Positions 24,262 through 36,900 are shown, counted from the first letter of the stretch. The stretch: DNA of 64,000 nucleotides from Panaeolus papilionaceus (GCA_015501605.1 JADNRZ010000002.1:1054001-1118000), one strand, 5' to 3'. The notes: generated by a model not told the origin, from the sequence alone. Numbers and translations are program-made.

Positions 24262-24933
24262 CTATGATTGAGATTGTTCAAAGTAACCTTTAAGCCAGTT
24301 GGCTTCTTGTTCCATCTCTGGCAGGCCCCTAGGCTTTCTATCGTCGTCGGCATCGACCCTCATGGGTTCCTGTTTAAGATTAGCAGGTATAGATGCCTCG
24401 TTTTCCTCAAGCGCAGGGTATATTTCGTCGTTCTTCCCCGCAAATGGGTCCCCTTGGAATTTTCGAGGCAAGATGTGAAAATGGACGTGCGGAACAGATT
24501 GTCCAGCAGCTTTTCCATCCTGAAGAAAATATGATTGTTTATTAAAGTGCTAAACGAGAGGAAATGGATGAATACCTGACAGGCAATAGTCAAACCATCG
24601 CCCCCGTATACCCTTTGCACTACGCTTCCAACGTGGTTGATAGACCGCATCAAACAGGTTAATTCATTATCTGCAATGATTCAACACCATCTCAGCTTGA
24701 GCTTAGTTCAGTTATACCATCTAGATCTGCGAGTCGGGGCACGCTCCGTTGAGGAACGACAAGGACGTCTAGGCAATACCGAGGTGAGTGTCGGGTTTGG
24801 TACTTGCTGCATGAAAACTTGGGTGCTCACGACCAGGGACGATGGGCTTCAGATTTACAATAGCAAAAGTGTGTTTAGTCTTGTAAAATGCTTGTGTTGT
24901 GACATCGAAAACAGAGAACAGGAGGCGCGTCAT
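24262..24933 (-). CDS. FHIT-type HIT hydrolase (diadenosine polyphosphate hydrolase)
   Basis: Histidine-triad protein that cleaves Ap3A/Ap4A-type dinucleotides. Four exons on the minus strand give FSVFDVTTQAFYKTKHTF, FAIVNLKPIVPG, VLVVPQRSVPRLADL, LMRSINHVGSVVQRVYG, CQDGKAAGQSVPHVHFHILP. The catalytic HVHFH triad is complete, and the QDG and GQSVPH residues fit the FHIT group rather than HINT. The C-terminus ends WLKGYFEQSQS, matching the family's terminal helix. The start at 24933 follows an upstream in-frame ATG (24951); 24933 fits the family length better. Confidence 0.9.
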
Positions 24934-25168
24934 GATCGCGTGAAGCAACAAGACGCCACCTGTCTTGTTACATCATTTACCAACTTCCTGTCTTTCTCAC
25001 ACCTGGCCCCTTTCACCTTGCCACTAACGAGGGTAAGCACGGAAACGAGGTTCTTTTGATGAAGATACAACTGCTAATCGATACAACAGATACAGATCGA
25101 ACATCTGCAAATAATCTAAGGAATGCTACAATGTACACCGGCTACAAGATAGGAAAGCGCACTACGAA

Positions 25169-25945
25169 TCACCGTACTCGATTCCGACGCTTAATCGTCG
25201 TTGGTACGACAGGTCTGAAAGACTCAGACGCGGGGATCCCATATATAACCTGCTGCGTTGTCGGGCCGTCTATGACCAGCGAGAAATGTCGCTCCAGTTC
25301 CATCAGCTCTTGACAAAACCGCCGCTTCTCTGGGTTGTGTTCGTATGGGTTGGTTGGGACGCCATTCTGACATGTGTGGCGTATCGCCTTGGAGAAGTCG
25401 ATAATGCGTGGTTCATTTCCTTGACCTATAATGTGCCGTCCGCTCAGAAGGTCTCCGTGCACCAGACCTGCATAGTGCAGTTTGCAGGCTGCAATCATCG
25501 CTTTGCGACTAGGAGTGAATTGCATTGGTCAGTTCTGGCAAATGGCTGTGGTTGTAATACGGGTAACTCACTAGAATTCAGCTTGTTGATTCAAGTCTGG
25601 TTGTGGCTCAAAGCAATACTCGAGGACAAGGCAACCCAGCTTCACGCCATGGACCCTCCCCCGAAAGAAACCGTAGCATTTTGGCACCACCGTACCCTGG
25701 AGCTCCTTCAGGTCTCGCGTATAGAATCCATATTCTTGCAGTAGTGTTTCCTGCTGTGCCTCTCCTCTCGCAAGCTTTATCGCTACTGGCACTTTTTCTT
25801 TGTCCCCCGCCAACCCAAGCTGTGCGATATGCATATTACTTTTCACTCTCTGGACAACCACGGCAGTGTGGTGAACCTTTCCCATGTCCCAAGCCCATAG
25901 GTGGTAGTCCTCTGTCCTACTCCATTGCAGATGAAGGGTCGCCAT
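25169..25945 (-). CDS. Small protein-kinase-like (PKL) protein with unusual active-site motifs
   Basis: Two exons on the minus strand joined by a short GT-AG intron (acceptor CTCCTAG) give FYRKAMIAACKLHYAGLVHGDL. The N-lobe has VPVAIKLARGEAQQE (VAIK lysine) followed by LQEYGFYTRDLKELQGTVVP and LVLEYC. The C-lobe has GLVHGDLLSGRHII (HGD in place of HRD) and IIDFSKAIRH (DFS in place of DFG). There is no Gly-rich loop of normal form. The whole protein is only about 235 residues, shorter than a usual kinase domain. This pattern occurs in kinase-like proteins expanded in basidiomycetes. Whether it is active is not known. Confidence 0.7.
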
Positions 25946-26581
25946 GGCTTACGCTAGTTAAATCGTTACGTTCGAAGAGGTTGTGGTACGAGCTGTGTGG
26001 GATGCGGGGCAAAAAAAGGGTGGTTGCGAGGTGATACCTTTGGCTTTATAAGAATGAGCCACTGCGAAAATAGAGGGCTTGTCAACGGCTCCGTTCCTGT
26101 TCACATTTTGCAGTGTTGAATGAGCCTTTCATACCTGTAGTTATGTGGTGAAAAAAAGGCATCCAAAGATTATGTTTGCGCTTTTTTGCTCCGGACAATG
26201 CAACGGCCATGGCCCTTCCTATGATCCTAAGTCGCTATTATATGAGCCTTTGACTCCATTCTTCGGCATTGTCTGCTATGGTCATCAGCGGAATGTAATG
26301 ATCGACCACGTTTTTCTGAAGCCTGAAGCAAATCTAGCATTGCTGAATGAAGGGCGTGTGTTATCTTGGCTCCATTTTTGAAAATTTCCCAGTTTTGTAA
26401 GGGGATTGACGACGTTTAGTATTATTGATCCAGTTGAGTAACAAGCAAGCGCTGAGCAAGCGCGCCTTACATAACAAGAGCAATCAAGATCAGATCTCGG
26501 GACGGCTGTTGCCGCCTTTGGCCTTTGGTTTGCACAAAAACGTTGGGCTACACACGTACGAGTCGTATCTCTCCTGTTAAT
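25946..26581. other. Intergenic between kinase-like and PhzF-like genes
   Basis: No supported gene. An open frame at 26145-26381 has no features. Both flanking genes run on the minus strand, so this is the promoter side of the kinase-like gene and the 3' side of the PhzF-like gene. Confidence 0.45.
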
Positions 26582-27596
26582 CTACTTAGAGACATTGATC
26601 TGTCCAGACGCAAACACGCAGCTCTGACCACGAAGACGAACTCGACTCTCAGCCTCTTCATACACAACGTAAAGGATCCCACCACGCTTGCTCACTTGCC
26701 TGGCCTTCGTTTCGTTGCCCGGGCTGATGGCTTTTTTGCCATACCAATACGGTGCCAACAGCGCATGAGCCGATCCGCACACCGGATCTTCGCCTCCATT
26801 GATCATCGATGGGGAGAACATCCGGGAGACGCAAAGTTCGTCAGAAGTCGGGGAGCTGGTCGTAATAACGTTCACGACATATCCATTGTCTCTCTGGAAT
26901 AACGATAAGTCCTCAGCCAACTCCAACATGTGTTATCAAAAATTACCAGTTCATCTGCATTTATCTCGGATCCTGCCAAATTCTCGCTTTCATCAAGCTC
27001 AACAAGATTATCTGTTAGTAGTTCAATGTCTTTAAGTTTTTGAAGGCGGGTAGATTTGACATGGTCTTACAAACAGAATAATTCTCTCCTCCTGTCTTGA
27101 TGTTATTAACCTTGACTTCTCGACCAAACGCACGATCAAGGAAGGTCTGCAATCTCTTCTTCTCCTCGTCCGTAGTATCGTTTAGAGGGCCTGACGGCAA
27201 GACGATCTCTACAAGTCCACCAGAGACCTTCGCAGCTGTAAGGGTATGACCAAGGGCCGTTTTAAACATAACCTTATCAACCGGGCTAGCCGCCATCTCG
27301 GGCAGAGAGAAAATGGCAGCCGCAGCTGCAAGAGTACCATGTCCGCATATGGGAACCTGTTTTCCGTTTGAGGCGAAGAAGCGGATGTCGTGGATGATTG
27401 CGTTTGGGATGCTTGAGGCCAGTGCTGTTTTGGATACAACCGACATCATGGGTTGTTGGAAATTTATCGCAGTTTTGGAGAGCTGCTCATCGTTGCCTTC
27501 GATTTCGTCGAGAAAGAGGACGAGACAAGGGTTGCCACCAAAAGCTGACGTTGTGAAAGCGTTGATCAAGAGAAATGGTGCAGTTGTAGAAGTCAT
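26582..27596 (-). CDS. PhzF-family (phenazine-biosynthesis-like) epimerase fold protein
   Basis: PhzF-fold protein of the diaminopimelate-epimerase-like superfamily. The minus-strand frame begins MTSTTAPFLLINAFTTSAF and shows FGGNPCLVL near the start, CGHGTLAAAAAIF in the middle and EDPVCGSAHALLAPYW in the C-terminal half; the last two are the pseudo-symmetric substrate-binding motifs. The segment that normally holds the catalytic Glu (SET in bacterial PhzF and yeast Yhi9) reads QQPMMSVV here, so that residue appears to be replaced. Internal introns separate the two halves near 26930-27060. The reaction is unknown. Fungal homologues are often called hypothetical isomerases. Confidence 0.82.
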
Positions 27597-27896
27597 GATG
27601 ATGGATGGTTCAGTGCTGGGACTATCCTATTCCTAGTTGAGAGAAAGGTTTTGATGGGACTTTTTCATAGCTCGGCAACGCGACCTTTATGGGTGGATGA
27701 GCAGTCGAGTCATTCAATGGCTTACCAATGCAAAATCACAAGAGGGAGATAGATTGTAAATAGGTTACTCAGGATTCGGTGGTATACAAGATGCTAATTA
27801 AAACATGGAAGACAGGCAGCAAAACATACACAAGAGATATAAAACAGTATAGAACTACAGGGGGTATCGGGTCTTTACAAGGAGAAATACACGAAA
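27597..27896. other. Intergenic between two minus-strand genes
   Basis: About 300 bp with no gene seen. It contains the 5' region of the PhzF-like gene and the 3' UTR of the F-box gene. Confidence 0.4.
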
Positions 27897-29274
27897 CTAT
27901 TCACGGATACAGTCGTTCCAATCACAATCCAGCATTCGAATTCCTCTTCTCTCCAAACGTCTCTTCCACTCTAGCATTTCTCCTTGAATTCCAGCAGCCT
28001 GTGCCCGGGATGAAATTCCCTTTCGAAGCCATCGAACGTCGCGGGCACGAACCGCCAGGAGATTTGGTAGCAGAGGAAGCAACCTTTCGAGTGTTCTCCA
28101 AAATTCGGATTTAGGGCGTGGAATCGACAGAATGGAGAGAGGGTGTTTGCTGTGCAGCTGTAGGTCCGGTAAAGGTTTTTCTAGTGAAAGATGATGTAAA
28201 TTTGGCGCGTAAATGAGGACATCTTCAGGAGAAGGGTGCAAACGAGTGGGCCATGACTTGGGCGTGTAGAGTAACAAAGAAGACAGCATTGATCCATGGG
28301 TCGACATAAATTCTGAAACGAGGGAAACGGGGTATTGGAAATCGTGGTAAGGAGTTAGTGTCAACTTTTTGAGGGCAGGGAGTGGGGAGTGTAAAAGAGC
28401 AAGCATAAGGGGTGAAGAGTGCATCGACAGCAAGGATAACAAGCAGAGTTTGTGCAGCCTGAGAGGATGGAAGTGTGTCATGGATGGGTAATCGAATGCG
28501 GAAGCATTGAATTCCAGTTCGAGGGGGTCTACACCTTGTCCCACGATGTAAAGCTCCTCAAGATTCGGGCAATTGCGAAGGAGTTGCACGAAGGGGTCTT
28601 CGTCAGGAACTGAGGAGTGGGGAGTGAAATAACTAATCCCAGAGAGAGAGCGAATATACATAGAACCTTCTCTGGATGACAGGGATGACAGAGCTCTTCT
28701 GCTCATAATGAGCGAAGGGTTGACTGATAGCGAGGCGAGAAAGGGAGTCAGCGGGAACAATTTGGTCATAATGGTATCGAATTGGATAGCCTGTGGCTGG
28801 CTTTCGAAACCAATGTCGGAGAGATCGATATTTTGGACCCATCGACCTGGTGTGGAGTAGGGTATTCTTCGAAGACCATCCCACTTTTGATCTGCTGCAT
28901 ATAACCTATTGAAAAACTTTTCAAGAGAGGACATATTCGAGAGTCTGACGGTTTCATAAATCAAAGGCAGGGCAATATCCTATGTATAAATGGTTCGATA
29001 TTATTGACGTAAAATAACATGACCGCATGTTACTCACATGGAATGACTTGCAAATGGTCAAAAAGTCTAAAGACCTGTGAGGTTGATGATCGAGATGGTG
29101 GTTCGCCCCCCATGCTAATGTAAAAGTGAATATCTGAGTCCAAACTTCGACTGGTAATGGTTTTATTGGTGTGGGCTGTGGCAATAAGGGTAATAACAGA
29201 AACGTCCCAGCAGCTTTCTCGAAAGGCCTTGGTTTTAAGAAAACGCCCTTTAAAGCTAGGGATTCGGATGCCAT
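27897..29274 (-). CDS. F-box-like/LRR protein
   Basis: Two exons on the minus strand join at CKSFH | DIALPLIYETV. The N-terminus KPLPVEVWTQIFTFTLAW is an F-box-like helix, and LDFLTICKSFHDIALPLIYE is the typical second half. Irregular leucine-rich repeats follow (LRNCPNLEELYIVG, LHKLCLLSLLS, PLPALKKLTLTPY). A basic C-terminus (LEWKRRLERRGIRML) precedes the stop. It is likely a substrate adaptor of SCF E3 ligase by family, but partners cannot be told from the sequence. It lies divergent from the Isc1-like gene. Confidence 0.78.
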
Positions 29275-29563
29275 TCAATATCAACCGTTGGACAGTGATT
29301 GAGCTTGCAGATGTGAAGTGAGGATAAAAGCTGAGGAGGCAAGAAAGAGCAGAGGAACATGGAAGTCTGGGACAAAGAAGAGTTAATAAATGATTGCGGG
29401 TGTAATAATTATATTTCTAATGCGGAATGTAACATGATCAATCAATTCCGACATAGACCCGTCACTATTTGCCTCAGGGGTTGCTGACTCAGCAATATAC
29501 CATTTCAGCATTCATCTATTCTAAACTTAGAAGGGGGCTCGCCGTTTCCGCCTCTCACCCTCC

Positions 29564-31100
29564 ATGTCAAATCCGTCTCGTATCCGTGTTCTCAGTCTTA
29601 ACTGTTGGTGAGTCAATTTTATATGTATATTCTAACTTTATACCTATTTTTTTAGGGGTTTAAAGTATGTTGCAAAGGTTCTCGAGCAACGCATCGAGGC
29701 AATAGCACAAGAGTTGTCCAACTCGGATTATGATATAATTGCTCTCCAAGAAATTTGGGTCTTCGCTCATTACGAACGTGTCCAGAGCCTTGTATCCAAA
29801 CGCTTACCCTACTCCAAGTTCTTTTATAGGTACGTTATACATCATCTCCGTTCTGGCCCAAAGGCTTCCGAGCTGATAGTATTACGCTTAATTTGCCTCG
29901 CCTCAGCGGCGCGCTCGGTGCAGGTCTGGCCATATTCAGCCGGTGGCCCATAGTTTCCACCGCAATAACACCCTACTCCCTGAACGGAACCCCTTTGGAT
30001 GTTGCTGCAGGCGACTGGTTTGTCGGGAAGGCTGCAGCAAGTGTTACCATCCTTCACCCCTTGTTGGGTCAGGTTCAGGTCTTCAACACGCATGTTAGTA
30101 AATTTCGTAAAATAATTGCATTATGAACATGTGACTGACCACCAGATCCTCTCCACTAGCTGTTCGCCAAAGGAGGTGAGGATGGTCCTGAATACAACAG
30201 AGCCCATCGTCTTGTAAATGCATGGGAGTTCGCCAAGTTAGCTCGGCATGCAGCAGAAGCAGGGAAATATGTCATCGCTGTAAGTAAATTATCAAGCTTG
30301 TGTCTATTCGAACCCCTGCTCATCAAAATGCTGCCTCTTCCTAACAGCTTGGAGATTTTAACAGCATTCCTCCAACCCTACCAATGGCAGTCATTCTCGA
30401 TCATGCAGATTTGACGGATACTTGGGTTGTCACTCATCCCAATGTTGATCCTTCTCTCGTCACGTCTCCTTTGGAGGCAGTCCAGAAACTCGGAATCACC
30501 GCTGATTCTCCACTCAACTCGTTCTCAGCCGCAAAAGGGTACACACACGGTTCATGGGGAAAGCGTCTAGACTATGTTCTCTATCGCCAACCAATACGCA
30601 ATACTAACCAACCGCTACCTGTCCTACGCGCGGTAGCCTCGAAGGTTGTCTTCATGGATCTCGTACCTGGCCAGACGTACTCTTACTCTGATCACTTTGG
30701 CCTCGACGCGACTCTCGAAGTTGTTCAGCCGGATGCAAGTGCACCTGTAGCGCCTGTTCCACCCAGAATTCTTACCAATGCGTCCATTGCCACCACAATC
30801 CAGGCATTGACATCTTGCTACCGCTTTTCCAAAGAGCGATCACGGAAAGAGCTGGTCATCTTTGCTCTCTCTATTCTGGTTCTCATTGGCGTCGTAGTCA
30901 GCTCAGCCTGGCTGCCTCACTCTTGGATCAACCCCATTTACCTGCTGTTCACCATCTTCATGACATGGCTCGCTACCACAATGCTTTATGAAGGCTTCAT
31001 CTTTGGTAACTGGGAGTGTAATGCCCTTATGAACGTTATCGAAGAGCTGGAGATCCACAGAAAGGGCCAAGAACTGATTTCGGGACAAACACAGGATTGA
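29564..31100 (+). CDS. ISC1: Isc1-type inositol phosphosphingolipid phospholipase C (neutral SMase family)
   Basis: Membrane-anchored endonuclease/exonuclease/phosphatase-fold enzyme that releases ceramide from complex sphingolipids. The start MSNPSRIRVLSLNCW at 29564 is followed by a GT-AG intron and GLKYVAKV. Motifs: IIALQEIWV (catalytic Glu), ALGAGLAIFSRWP, NTHLFAKGGEDGPEYNRAHR, ALGDFNSIPPTLPM (P-loop-like metal motif), and SYSDHFGLDATLEV with the catalytic Asp-His. The C-terminus has two hydrophobic segments (ELVIFALSILVLIGVVVSS and YLLFTIFMTWLATTMLY), as in Isc1/nSMase1, which place it in a membrane. It lies 289 bp from the divergent F-box gene. Confidence 0.92.
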
Positions 31101-31522
31101 GAGCCGTTATCTTACTTTAAACGTAGCACTCTGTTTCCCTAGGATTCTTAAGACAGGAGTTTATCTACTTTCCCTCTATCTGTATTATCGACCTTCCCTC
31201 TCCTCCACGACAATACCCGTTGACGACTACACTTACTACATAGGATTTATTATACCTGTTATTTACCCACAGCATTTATTATCAATATACTGGATTCAGG
31301 ACTAACAGGTCCCCACCGGTCTGAGAACAGCAGCTACAGATTGTATTGCTCACAAGCTACTTTGCGATACAGACAACACTATGCAAGATACACAAGTCAA
31401 GTCAAGAGTCGAATGAACGACGGGGATAATGGTTCAAAATGTTACATGTACAGATAGCAAGAAACAGAACACACGCAAAAAAACAAACACTACAAGATGT
31501 TGAATACATTTCTCCACAGGAG
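31101..31522. other. Intergenic, convergent 3' ends of ISC1 and RLM1-like gene
   Basis: AT-rich 3' UTR sequence. No gene or RNA gene seen. Confidence 0.4.
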
Positions 31523-33813
31523 TTAGGACGTGGATGGAACGGCTTTTGCGCCATCAGCTGGTGCGTCCCGGGGCTTGTCCGAGTCGGTGGGAGGGTTATC
31601 TGGTTTTTCACTTGTCCTGGACGATGGCTGACTCGAGGAATCCCCCGAACCTGAGCTTGCTGAAGCCTCATCTGTTTGCAGCACGGTCCTTTCCTCCGCT
31701 GCCTGTGTTTTAGACTGGGGAGGTTGCATCGTGATATCAGCATCCATAGGTTGTGCAGACGGTGCAGCAGGCGTTGAGGGTTCTTCCGAGTCTCTCGCCA
31801 TGGAGATGGTAATATCTGGAATTTGCATTCGTGTGCTGCCCGTAGCCATTGGCCCTCCTTGGGGAGGAACGTCAGGGACGACGACACCTTGAAGAGCGTT
31901 AGACGCAGATGGTCTGGAAGTTGACTGTTTCTTTGTGGATTCGAAGACTTGTGCCATGTCATTCGCAGCAGAGCCTCTTTCCCAAGATGTACCTTGTGAG
32001 CGGGAGGCATTTTTGTTGGCCGTCGCAATGGGGTCCGCAACACCTGACGAAAACACATCAAACCAAGTGCTAGCACCGATGCTGCTGCTCACTAAAAATG
32101 GGTGAGCATTCTATACAGTAACATAAAAGTGTGTCTGCTTACTGCTTGGCACAGGAGGCCCCATGGTGCCTCGAGAAATACGAGGAGAATCATGTGTAGG
32201 CCACTCCAACCCCGATGTTTGCGTTCTGCTCTGCAATAGATTATGCTGTTGACGGCTTCGCTCATCGGCTTCCAAGAAGGCAGAGAAATCCAATCGACCT
32301 TCTCTTGGCTGTTGCTGTGGCCACGGAGAGAAGTGCATCGACGAAGATGGTAGCGGTGATTGCCGCACTGAGTTGGAATACGAGTTTGGATCGTACTCCG
32401 TATCACTGAACCTTCCTCGAGGCGGGAAATACTCTTCCCTGCTCAGGTCACGAGAATAGCTTTGCAGTTGCTGAGGGGGCGAGTTGCGGGATGATTGAAA
32501 CGGTGCTAACGTCGAGTTACCAGTGTCGGAGAACACTGAATTATAGCCTGAGTTAAAGGAATGCGAGGCGGAAGGCTGCATCGATCCATGGTGATTAAAC
32601 GTGCTCGAGTCTTGCGGTGGACCCATCTCATGGGGGTATCTGATCTGGCGAACATAACCCCTGCCAGAGGTTTGTTGGTCAGGGAGGAAAAGAGAAGGGC
32701 GAGACGCCTGAGCATCCTCTGACGGCGATCTGCTAGGTACAGGATCCACATCCGATTCTGAACGCGGTCTTTTGTTAGACGTTCGGGTGCTCGAATCTCT
32801 CAGATTAGAGACACGGTCGTTGGAAACGGGCAGTACGGAGCTGGAGGATGGTCCTTCTTCAAATCCCCTAACACCGTGGGCTGATAGAGGCGTCTGTCCA
32901 GATGAACGTCCGTTACGACTTGGTGCAGTGTGTGTTCCCTGTAGGATGAACAAAAATGAGCAACGCAAAGTACGTGGCATAAATGTGACCATGACGCACG
33001 TTAGTAGGAGTGGCTATGTTGGGCGTAATGGCAACCTTTCCAGTGGCCTTTCGTTTAGCTGGTCGTGCAGGGGGTTCTTCCTCTTCCTCAATACCATCGT
33101 CATCTCCATCCCCATTATCGTCGTATTTTCCACCAGATCCAGAAAAGTCGGACGGTCCTTTAGCATCCCGCTCGCCTTGGTGCTGCAAGAGATGCAAGAG
33201 ACGAATTCATTAATGGATGGCAAAGGCAGAAAACGAACACAGTGTTAGCGTACCCTCAATTGACGCTGTATGATATCACGAATATCGGATGAGCTATATT
33301 GGTGTAGCTTCAGATCGTGGCCAGGTCTCTCCTCTACAACATGAGTTAAAAATAGAACAAGGGTCAACATCATAAAGAAACCAAGCCATAAGAATGCCAA
33401 CGAAAAATAGACATACCGAAGATGATGACAGCCACATCCACAGAGCATAGAACGCCTAATTCATATGCTTTCTTAAATAGCCCATTTTTCCTCTGTGAAA
33501 GATAATATAAGTTGAGCGAAAGAGTTGGAAATCACAACAAAATTGCCAAGCCGGCATGAGAATAAAAATAGTTCCAGGAAGCGGGGAAGTTTACAAGTAC
33601 GTTTTAAGGAACATACCTTCAAAAACGTTACAGAACGATTTCTCTCGTGCTGTAAATGCGCATAGATTGTTTACGGATGACAGGTCATCGACGAAAATGT
33701 GCGTATTGTGCAGTGAATCGCATATTTATGGGACTGCTCATTAGCAAAGCAGATAATGAATGTGCGATGAAACGTACGGTGATGGGTTGGATTTCAATCT
33801 TTCTTCGGCCCAT
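31523..33813 (-). CDS. RLM1: MADS-box transcription factor, Rlm1/MEF2-type
   Basis: Start [12 protein letters not shown] at 33813. The MADS domain is split over several short exons: [11 protein letters not shown], then [20 protein letters not shown], then [18 protein letters not shown]. The IEIQ and the following [11 protein letters not shown] fit the MEF2/Rlm1 class rather than Mcm1/SRF. An acidic patch ([13 protein letters not shown]) is followed by a basic PAKRKATGK stretch and a long Ser/Pro/Gln-rich activation-type tail ending at 31523. Rlm1 acts below the cell-wall-integrity MAP kinase in yeasts; that role here is inference. The tail has many Ser-Pro sites. Confidence 0.87.
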
Positions 33814-34281
33814 GACCACCAGTAATCTGGACAAGGGGTAGTTGAGGAGGGTCTTGTCGAGATGACAGTTGTTCCGAACTCTGAGCAAAACGCCCAACTC
33901 GATGAAGTGCAGCATCTCTGCTGACTCAGCTTCCTCTTAAGCTCCTTATTGACGCGTGATCTTGTGGCTCCTATCACCCCAACACTTGTGATTAAGGTTA
34001 ACAGGTCGATTCCTAAAAGATTTACCGCCACGGATAATCTCCATAAGTTACACTAAAAAAATTATATATTCGAATACAGTTAGGAGGTAGGGTGATACGT
34101 ATGCACTGCTAAAATGTGAATGCATCTAAGTTATACTAAATTTAGTCATAATGAGAAACCGAATGTAGTGGAGGTATAAGAAGTCGTGTTGATACGTGTG
34201 TGATGTAGAAACCGAAAGCCCTGTACACGCTATGGGAATCATATAGGAGAAGAGATAAAGATGAGCCATTCACTTTCAACA
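33814..34281. other. Intergenic between RLM1-like and lipase-like genes
   Basis: Promoter side of the MADS gene and 3' side of the lipase-like gene, both on the minus strand. AT-rich; nothing else seen. Confidence 0.4.
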
Positions 34282-36900
34282 TCAGGATGCTTTATGAGAG
34301 ACCACCTCTGAATAGAGCATTGAATGTGAATGGGTCGAGTCTGGGTTAAAATCTTGGCCGATCCCAAAATTATTGCCACTTCTATTAGCCAAGAAGGAGA
34401 CCGGAGAGGATGTGTTCGATGCAATGTGCGGCATGGGGGACATCACCAGACTGGGAGGTCGGACTAGATATGTTGTTGAACGAGAATAGGGAGACTTACA
34501 CCAGGCTGGAGCATCGGTGGTACCAGGGGCAGATACAACGTGAAGGGGGGATGGGGGCAGAGACGAAGAATGGGAGTAGGAATGACGATGGAGAGACGGC
34601 AGTTTATTGAAAGCTGAACTAGTCCATTGAAAAGCCATAGCAGTCAGCGAGTTAGTAGACTTGATCCGCCTTGGCTCGTTGAATTTCGATGTTGATGACA
34701 GTGGGGCAACCAAAGAAGTAGTGGACGAGGAGAGCGAAGATGACGCGGATGTCACTGCTGACCATGTAGACTTGAGACTAGGAGGTGGCATAGAGGATGC
34801 ATGATGACTCCTGAGATCGGGTGAAAACGATTTCTGAAGATCATGAATGCGTTCATAGTCGATATCTTCAAAGTGTTCCACTTCAGCTCCTTCACTTTGT
34901 TGACTAGTCGCACCTCTAGACGGAAGTTTGTGCTTTGACCATGCAGGAGATTTAATCCAGCTAGAACTGTCGTCGCCGTCTCCAAAGCTCGAGGGGGTAG
35001 CCTGACCGGAGTTTGTACTCAGCGAAAGGAAAGGTTTTTCGCTGAATTGTCCTATAGGCGCCGGAGCAGGGTTTTCAATACCATCTCCTCCCACGACAAT
35101 CGCTCGATCGGTTTCAATTTCGCGTTCCAAACCTCGTTCAGCAGCAGCGGCCAGGAGTTTCGGTGAACGGGTCTGCTTTTGAGGAAGAACATTCTTGACG
35201 AAATAGCGCATTGATTCGAAAGACTTTTTGGATGCTTCGAGGAAAGGATAGGCTTGGAATACATGGATCTATGACCAAGAATTAATCCGTATCAGGACCA
35301 AAATGGAAAATTTGACCCATTAAGGTACCTACCGCGTCATCGTATAGCTCGTGCCGTACCTCCACACCAGATAGAGTTGCCTTGTGAGCTAAAAGACCGA
35401 TTTCATCCCGAAGCACCTCTGCATCACCAGCCTGAATAAGCAACGGTGGCAAGCCCTTGAAGTCTCCAAAAAGTGGGCTGGCGTATGGATGTGTAAGGTA
35501 TTCCTCTGTTCGATCACCCAAGTATAATGCGATAGGATTCATGTGATTGTCTGCAGTGGGGCAAGGTACCACATCATATGCGGCATTGGTCTCCCAAGAC
35601 TCGCAGCTCATCGTGAGATCTATTAATTTGGGCAATCAATCAACCATAATGAATCAGTATGACGAGGGGCCACTCACCAACCCAAGGGGACAACAGGATG
35701 GCACCAGCAGGGAGCGCATATCCATTATCTCTAAGATACATCAACAATGCGAGAGACAGTCCTCCCCCAGCACTATCCCCACACAAAATAACATTTTCGG
35801 GAGGAATGTGAAGATCTTCAACCAAGCGAAGGTACGCCGTGACTGCATCGTGGAGAGGTCCAGGGAAACATGTTTCCGGAGCCAATCGATAGTCCAGAGC
35901 TGAGACGAGAGCAACGTATGAACGTTCAAGATTCAGTATCAAAAACGAGAATAGAAACGTACCAAAAACCCGTGAATCTGTGTATTTGGCAAGCGGTATA
36001 GAAATAATACGCTGTGCTGCGGCACTTGACAGGTAGTATGCACCTGTGGACCGCGAAATAAGAGTTAGTATTAATCACAGGTGAAGCACGATCAAATTTA
36101 CTCGCCTCCGTGAATATACAGCACCACTCGCTCCTTAGTTTGTTGAGAAGGCGGCGATGCGGTACCAAACTCTGGCGTAGTTGCCCCGTCTTTGGTTTGA
36201 TCAGATTTTCTCGCCGCCTTCCATTCTGACTGCCTCCGCTGCCAGGTCTTCCGTCCAATCACCCATTCCCCAGAAAGCTCTCGCTCCCCAGTTTCTTGAG
36301 CATCGAACTCTGCGAGGATACCTGGCAGGTTTCGCTTCTTGACGCGGAATGTTACTGGGGTGACGATGGCGTCAGACGGGAGAGGTACAAGACCACCCAG
36401 ACTCATGAGCATGCGAATAGTACCCTAAATAATCGTGAGATCTCATGTACACCCGTTGATGAAATGAAGATCATACAATGTCGACCAAAGCACTGTGTCG
36501 TTCTGCTCCCCGGATGAGACTCGTAACGATGGTCATTTCGATACCCCAAGATTGCCTGCGAGGTCCCCAGATGTGATGGGATACGACGTCCGAGGTAACC
36601 TCAGTGGCTGTTTACAGAACGTCACGAAAATGATGGCGGTGAGCTCTGACAGGTCGAATTATTACAGCGAGCAGTGGGCGGCCTACCTTTCGCAGCAACG
36701 ATGGCCCCAAACTTCCAATAATCCCATAGGCGCAGAGGCCGTCTCGGTTGAAGCTTAAGCTTTGGGTCCACCCGAGCTGAAGGAGGGGGAGAGCTAGTCT
36801 CATAATGCAGTAGCGAGTGTTTCGGTGAGCGTCGTGTTGGTTGAGTAAGGGCCGGAGTTGGTGGACTGGACTTGATGGATCTGAAGAACCAAGAAGGCAT
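34282..36900 (-). CDS. Hormone-sensitive-lipase-type alpha/beta hydrolase with long Ser-rich C-terminal tail
   Basis: Esterase/lipase of the HSL family. The N-terminal segment (RPLRLWDYWKFGAIVAAK) is followed after introns by VVLYIHGGAYY (HGG oxyanion motif), ALDYRLAPET, VILCGDSAGGGLSLAL (nucleophile Ser in GDSAGG), LIQAGDAEVLRDE (acid Asp) and YDDAIHVFQAYPF (His). All three catalytic residues are visible. After the hydrolase ends near 35200, a tail of about 270 residues is Ser/Pro/Thr-rich with acidic and basic patches (DIDYERIHDL). The start at 36900 (MPSWFFRSIKS) is the likely one but not certain. Substrate unknown. Confidence 0.83.

Noticed and set aside
31402..32076. 224-residue frame on the minus strand
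   Set aside because: Alternative frame of the MADS-gene tail, which has the coherent Ser/Pro-rich reading.
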